The notes below the pieces were generated by a model. It saw only the letters and a program-made list of their open reading frames with translations. It was not told the origin of the DNA and did not search any database. A DNA stretch of 64,000 bases from Aquisalimonas lutea. GTDB taxonomy: Bacteria > Pseudomonadota > Gammaproteobacteria > Nitrococcales > Aquisalimonadaceae. Below are positions 60,101 through 64,000 of the stretch, piece after piece. Each line of letters starts with the position of its first letter. Within the stretch, counting starts at the first letter, position 1. Where the stretch lies: positions 48,900-112,899 of the forward strand of contig NZ_JAUFPK010000005.1 in assembly GCF_030409225.1 (NCBI RefSeq), given 5' to 3'. The position numbers and the translations under genes are program-made.

Positions 60101-62089
60101 ATGGAGACTCTCTACCTCGTCATCGTCCTCGCGCCGCTGATCGGCGCCATCGTCGCCGGGCTGTTCGGCAGCCAGCTCGGCCGCGTCGGCGCCCACCGCG
60201 TCACCATTGCGCTGGTCGGCCTGTCGACCCTGCTGTCGGTGTACGTGCTGACCGGCTTCATGTGGGGCGACCGCACCACCTTCGACGGCACCGTGTACAC
60301 GTGGATGGTTGCCGGCGGCATCGAGTTCGAGGTGGGCTTCCTGGTGGACGAGCTCACCGCCATGATGATGGCGGTGGTGACCTTCGTCTCGCTGATGGTG
60401 CATATCTACACCATCGGCTACATGGCCGACGAGGATCACAACTGGCCCGAGACCAGCCGCCTGCGGCCCAACGCCTACCAGCGCTTCTTCGCCTACATCA
60501 GCCTGTTCACGTTCTCCATGCTGATGCTGGTGATGGCGAACAACTTCCTGCAGCTGTTCTTCGCCTGGGAGGCCGTGGGTCTGGTGTCCTACCTGCTCAT
60601 CGGTTTCTGGATGAACCGTCCCAGCGCCGTGTTCGCCAATCTCAAGGCGTTCCTGGTCAACCGCGTGGGCGATTTCGGCTTCCTGCTGGGCATCGCCACG
60701 GTGGTGATGTACTTCGGCAGCCTGCACTACGGCGACGTGTTCAACGCCGTGGCGGTGCGCCCGGACCAGACCATGAGCATCCTGGGCGGCGCCGAATGGC
60801 AGGTGGTTACGGTGGCGGCGATCCTGCTGTTCATCGGGGCCATGGGCAAGTCGGCGCAGGTGCCTCTGCACGTCTGGCTGCCGGACTCCATGGAAGGCCC
60901 GACGCCGATCTCCGCCCTGATCCACGCTGCCACCATGGTGACCGCGGGCATCTTCCTGGTCGCCCGCATGTCGCCGCTGTTCGAGTACTCGGAGGCCGCG
61001 CTGGCGTTCGTGCTGGTCATCGGCGCCATCACCGCCCTGCTCATGGGCCTGGTGGGCCTGGTGCAGCAGGACATCAAGCGCGTGGTGGCGTACTCGACCC
61101 TCTCCCAGCTCGGCTACATGGTGGTCGCCCTGGGGGCGTCCGCCTATGCCGCCGGCGTGTACCACCTGATGACCCACGCCTTCTTCAAGGCGCTGCTGTT
61201 CCTGGGGGCGGGCTCGGTCATCATCGCCCTGCACCACAAGCAGGACATGCGCGAGATGGGCGGGCTGAAGAAGTACATGCCGGTGACCTACTGGACCATG
61301 CTCATCGGCACCCTGGCACTGATCGGCTTCCCCGGCTTCTCCGGGTTCTTCTCCAAGGACGCCATCATCGAGGCGGTGCACCACTCCGACCGCATCGGCG
61401 CCGGCTTCGCCTACTGGTGCGTTCTCCTGGGCGTATTCGTCACCGCGCTGTACAGCTTCCGGCTGCTGTTCCTGGTCTTCCACGGCGAGGAGCGTATGGA
61501 TCATCACACCCGGGAGCATCTCCACGAGAGCCCCAAGGTGGTCACGGTGCCCCTGATCCTGCTGGCGATCCCGTCGGTACTCATCGGGCTGCTTACCGTC
61601 GGGCCCATGGTCTTCGGCGGCTGGTTCGGGGACAGCATCCTGGTGCGCTCGGGCCATGATGCCCTGGGCGCCATCGGCTTCCACGGCGTCGGCGAGTTCA
61701 CGCTGCACGCGTTCAAGACGCCGGCCATCTACCTGGCCGCCGCCGGCTTCGCCGTGGCCTGGTATCTCTACATCCGGCGCCCGGATCTCCCCGCGCAGCT
61801 GCAGCAGCGCCTGCAGACGCCCTACCGGATCCTGGAGAACAAGTACGGCTTCGACGACCTCTACCTCAACGTCTTCGCCGCCGGGGGACGGGGCCTTGGC
61901 ACGCTGCTCTGGCGGGGCGGCGACGTGCGCCTGATCGACGGCCTGGTGGTCAACGGCACCGCGCGCACGGTCGGGCGCGTCGCCGCCGTGCTCCGCCACG
62001 GCCAGACCGGCTACCTGTATCACTACGCGTTCGTGATGATCATCGGCCTGCTGGTACTGCTGACCTGGTTCATGTTCGCACTGCGCTGA
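60101..62089 (+). CDS. nuoL: NADH-quinone oxidoreductase subunit L
   Basis: NuoL (662 residues) is the distal antiporter-like proton pump with the long lateral helix at its C-terminus. FFAWEAVGLVSYLLIGFW, LHVWLPDSMEGPTPISALIHAAT and RVVAYSTLSQLGYM are the family blocks. Confidence 0.97.
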   Translation: METLYLVIVLAPLIGAIVAGLFGSQLGRVGAHRVTIALVGLSTLLSVYVLTGFMWGDRTTFDGTVYTWMVAGGIEFEVGFLVDELTAMMMAVVTFVSLMVHIYTIGYMADEDHNWPETSRLRPNAYQRFFAYISLFTFSMLMLVMANNFLQLFFAWEAVGLVSYLLIGFWMNRPSAVFANLKAFLVNRVGDFGFLLGIATVVMYFGSLHYGDVFNAVAVRPDQTMSILGGAEWQVVTVAAILLFIGAMGKSAQVPLHVWLPDSMEGPTPISALIHAATMVTAGIFLVARMSPLFEYSEAALAFVLVIGAITALLMGLVGLVQQDIKRVVAYSTLSQLGYMVVALGASAYAAGVYHLMTHAFFKALLFLGAGSVIIALHHKQDMREMGGLKKYMPVTYWTMLIGTLALIGFPGFSGFFSKDAIIEAVHHSDRIGAGFAYWCVLLGVFVTALYSFRLLFLVFHGEERMDHHTREHLHESPKVVTVPLILLAIPSVLIGLLTVGPMVFGGWFGDSILVRSGHDALGAIGFHGVGEFTLHAFKTPAIYLAAAGFAVAWYLYIRRPDLPAQLQQRLQTPYRILENKYGFDDLYLNVFAAGGRGLGTLLWRGGDVRLIDGLVVNGTARTVGRVAAVLRHGQTGYLYHYAFVMIIGLLVLLTWFMFALR

Positions 62090-62167
62090 CGCGAAGGCAG
62101 AAAGAGACACGGTGGCGGCCGGGATGCCGGCGCCCGAAACCCGTTTGAACTGGTAAGGAAGTAACGG

Positions 62168-63682
62168 ATGTTGGAATCCTCCTGGCCCTTGTTGAGCGTG
62201 CTCATCTGGCTGCCCATTCTCGGGGGCGCCCTGATCTTCCTGCTGGGCGACGACAAGGCCGACCGCGCGCGCCTGGTCGCGCTGCTGGTCAGCGGCCTGA
62301 CCTTCGTGCTCAGCCTCGGCCTGATCATCGGGTTCGAGCCGGGTACGGCGGCCATGCAGTTCGTGGAGAAGCGGCCCTGGGTGGAGACGCTGGGCGTCAA
62401 CTACTTCCTGGGCGTCGACGGCATCTCCATGCCCCTGGTGGTGCTGAGCACCTTCGCCACGCTGCTGGTGGTGCTGGCGGCCGGATCCCGCATCCAGTAC
62501 CGGCCGGCCATGTACCTGGCCTGCTTCCTGATCATGGAAGGCATCATGGTCGGGGTGTTCTCGGCCTTGGACGCGATCCTGTTCTACGTGTTCTGGGAGG
62601 CCATCCTGGTGCCGATGTTCCTGATCATCGGCATCTGGGGCGGCGCGGAGCGCATCTACGCCACCATCAAGTTCTTCCTGTATACCTTCGTGGGCTCGGT
62701 GCTCATGCTGGTGGCGGTGATCTACCTCCAGTTCCAGGCGGGCAGCTTCAGCATTCCGGACATGTACGGCCTGGATCTGCCCCTGGCGACGCAGCTGTGG
62801 CTGTTCGTCGCCTTCCTGCTGGCGTTCGCCATCAAGGTGCCCATGTGGCCCGTGCACACCTGGCTGCCGGACGCCCACGTCCAGGCGCCCACCGGCGGCT
62901 CCGTCATCCTGGCGGCCATCATGCTCAAGCTCGGGGCCTACGGGTTCGTCCGCTTCGCCCTGCCCATCGTCCCCGAAGCCAGCATGCACCTGGACTGGCT
63001 GATGATCCTGCTGTCCCTGATCGCGGTGGTGTACATCGGTTTCGTGGCGATGATGCAGCAGGACCTGAAGAAGCTCATCGCGTATTCCTCCATCGCCCAC
63101 ATGGGCTTCGTCACCCTGGGGTTCTTCGTGATCTTCCAGGTGGTGGCCCGCACCGGCGACCAGGCCGGGGCGCTGCTGGCGCTGGAGGGCGCCATGGTGC
63201 AGATGGTCTCCCACGGGTTCGTCTCCGGGGCCATGTTCCTGTGCGTGGGCGTGCTCTACGACCGCATGCACACGCGCATGATCAGCGAGTACGGGGGCGT
63301 CGCCCACCGCATGCCCGTGTTCGCCGGGTTGTTCGTGCTGTTCGGCATGGCCAACGCCGGGCTTCCGGGTACGTCCGGGTTCGTCGGCGAGTTCATGGTC
63401 ATCCTCGGCTCCTTCCAGGCGAACTTCTGGTATGCCTTCCTGGCCGGCCTGACGCTGATCCTGGGCGCCGCCTATACCCTGTGGATGATCAAGCGCGTGA
63501 TGTACGGGCCGGTGGCCAACGACAACGTCGGCGCCCTGGAGGACGTGGACCCCGGCGAGAAGCTGGTGCTGGGGCTGCTGGCGGTGGCCGTGCTCTGGCT
63601 GGGGCTGTGGCCGGCGCCGCTGATCGCCATCATGGAACCGTCCCTGGCGAACCTGCTCGAGGTAGTGAACGCCGGGCTTTGA
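62168..63682 (+). CDS. nuoM: NADH-quinone oxidoreductase subunit M
   Basis: NuoM (504 residues) is an antiporter-like proton pump. YVFWEAILVPMFLIIGIWG, VHTWLPDAHVQAPTGGSVI and KLIAYSSIAHMGFVTLG are conserved. It is preceded by a 78-bp gap after nuoL. Confidence 0.97.
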   Translation: MLESSWPLLSVLIWLPILGGALIFLLGDDKADRARLVALLVSGLTFVLSLGLIIGFEPGTAAMQFVEKRPWVETLGVNYFLGVDGISMPLVVLSTFATLLVVLAAGSRIQYRPAMYLACFLIMEGIMVGVFSALDAILFYVFWEAILVPMFLIIGIWGGAERIYATIKFFLYTFVGSVLMLVAVIYLQFQAGSFSIPDMYGLDLPLATQLWLFVAFLLAFAIKVPMWPVHTWLPDAHVQAPTGGSVILAAIMLKLGAYGFVRFALPIVPEASMHLDWLMILLSLIAVVYIGFVAMMQQDLKKLIAYSSIAHMGFVTLGFFVIFQVVARTGDQAGALLALEGAMVQMVSHGFVSGAMFLCVGVLYDRMHTRMISEYGGVAHRMPVFAGLFVLFGMANAGLPGTSGFVGEFMVILGSFQANFWYAFLAGLTLILGAAYTLWMIKRVMYGPVANDNVGALEDVDPGEKLVLGLLAVAVLWLGLWPAPLIAIMEPSLANLLEVVNAGL

Positions 63683-63754
63683 CACGTTAACGCATGCGGG
63701 TCGCGCCGCTAGCGGCCGCGATTCGCCGCTGGGCCTTGAGCTCTGAGGAAAGCT

Positions 63755-64000
63755 ATGACGACGGATGCCTTCGAGATACCGAACCTGACGCTGGCGCTGC
63801 CGGAGATCTGGATGCTCGGCGTGGCGTGCCTGGTGCTGGTGGTGGATCTGTTCAGCGGGGACCGGGATCACACGCCGGCCTACTGGGTTGCCCAGCTCGG
63901 TCTGCTGAGCGCGGCGCTGATCACCGTGCAGGCGCAATGGGGCCTCGATGTCACCACGTTCGACGGCAACTATGTCGCCGACGCCATGGCGGTGGTTCTC
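63755..64000 (+). CDS. nuoN: NADH-quinone oxidoreductase subunit N, 5' part
   Basis: The first 82 codons of NuoN are present (MTTDAFEIPNLTLALPEIWM, then a hydrophobic helix VACLVLVVDLF). The gene runs off the window end. TGAGGA precedes the ATG. Position after nuoM and the N-terminal pattern identify it. Confidence 0.85.
   Translation, partial: MTTDAFEIPNLTLALPEIWMLGVACLVLVVDLFSGDRDHTPAYWVAQLGLLSAALITVQAQWGLDVTTFDGNYVADAMAVVL

Noticed and set aside
59801-63937. A 1378-codon open frame on the minus strand opposite nuoK-nuoN
   Set aside because: Same reason: antisense shadow of hydrophobic nuo genes, rich in His/Gln/Asp repeats with no recognisable domain.

Overview
The window is a high-G+C bacterial chromosome segment, densely packed with genes on both strands. 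It most resembles a gammaproteobacterium, plausibly a halophilic or alkaliphilic relative of the Ectothiorhodospiraceae. The evidence is the gene content and order: rlmE-ftsH-folP-glmM-(tpiA)-secG-tRNA-Leu(GAG), carA-carB-greA, a RelA-type (p)ppGpp synthetase, LexA boxes of the CTGT-N8-ACAG type, a lexA-imuA-imuB operon, LpxH, and a complete nuo operon with separate nuoC and nuoD. The genus cannot be fixed from the sequence alone. No phage, plasmid, transposase or CRISPR array was seen.

Layout. 0-4.9 kb: acyl-CoA and related metabolism (thiolase, MaoC hydratase, SDR, phosphotransferase) plus surE. 5.0-13.0 kb: a zinc-starvation island with folE2 (zinc-independent GTP cyclohydrolase), znuBC, znuA and zur. 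Zur-box-like palindromes precede folE2 and znuA, and a half-site precedes zur. A DUF1244 gene, a C39-like lipoprotein peptidase, a TolC-family protein and a retropepsin-like protease are interspersed. 13.2-19.2 kb: etfBA with a clear promoter and terminator, then a class III CoA-transferase, a TPP enzyme and a crotonase. 19.2-26.3 kb: lpxH, gltX, cysS, a membrane diguanylate cyclase, an unrecognised gene beside a 17-bp hairpin, and mgtE. 26.4-35.3 kb: SOS mutagenesis genes (dnaE2, imuB, imuA, lexA) with LexA boxes at dnaE2 and lexA. A polar amino-acid ABC transporter separates dnaE2 from imuAB. 35.4-43.2 kb: relA and carAB-greA, the latter behind an attenuator-like leader hairpin. 43.4-50.3 kb: yhbY, a small membrane protein, rlmE-ftsH-folP-glmM-tpiA-secG and tRNA-Leu. 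50.3-64.0 kb: nuoA to nuoN (nuoN cut by the window end) behind a near-consensus sigma-70 promoter.

The most unusual content is in the intergenic DNA. Five copies of an element here called A, and two of an element called B, are built from nested inverted repeats. In A, the terminal arms differ from locus to locus, yet the two arms of each copy are complementary to each other. Internal stems also differ between copies while staying paired. In B, both differences between the arms of the two copies are compensatory. This is what selection or copying that preserves structure rather than sequence would leave. Full-length A copies also show, on one strand, hairpins with GGA in the loop and an ACARGGATGT core, the pattern known for CsrA/RsmA binding sites. 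That functional link is only a hypothesis.
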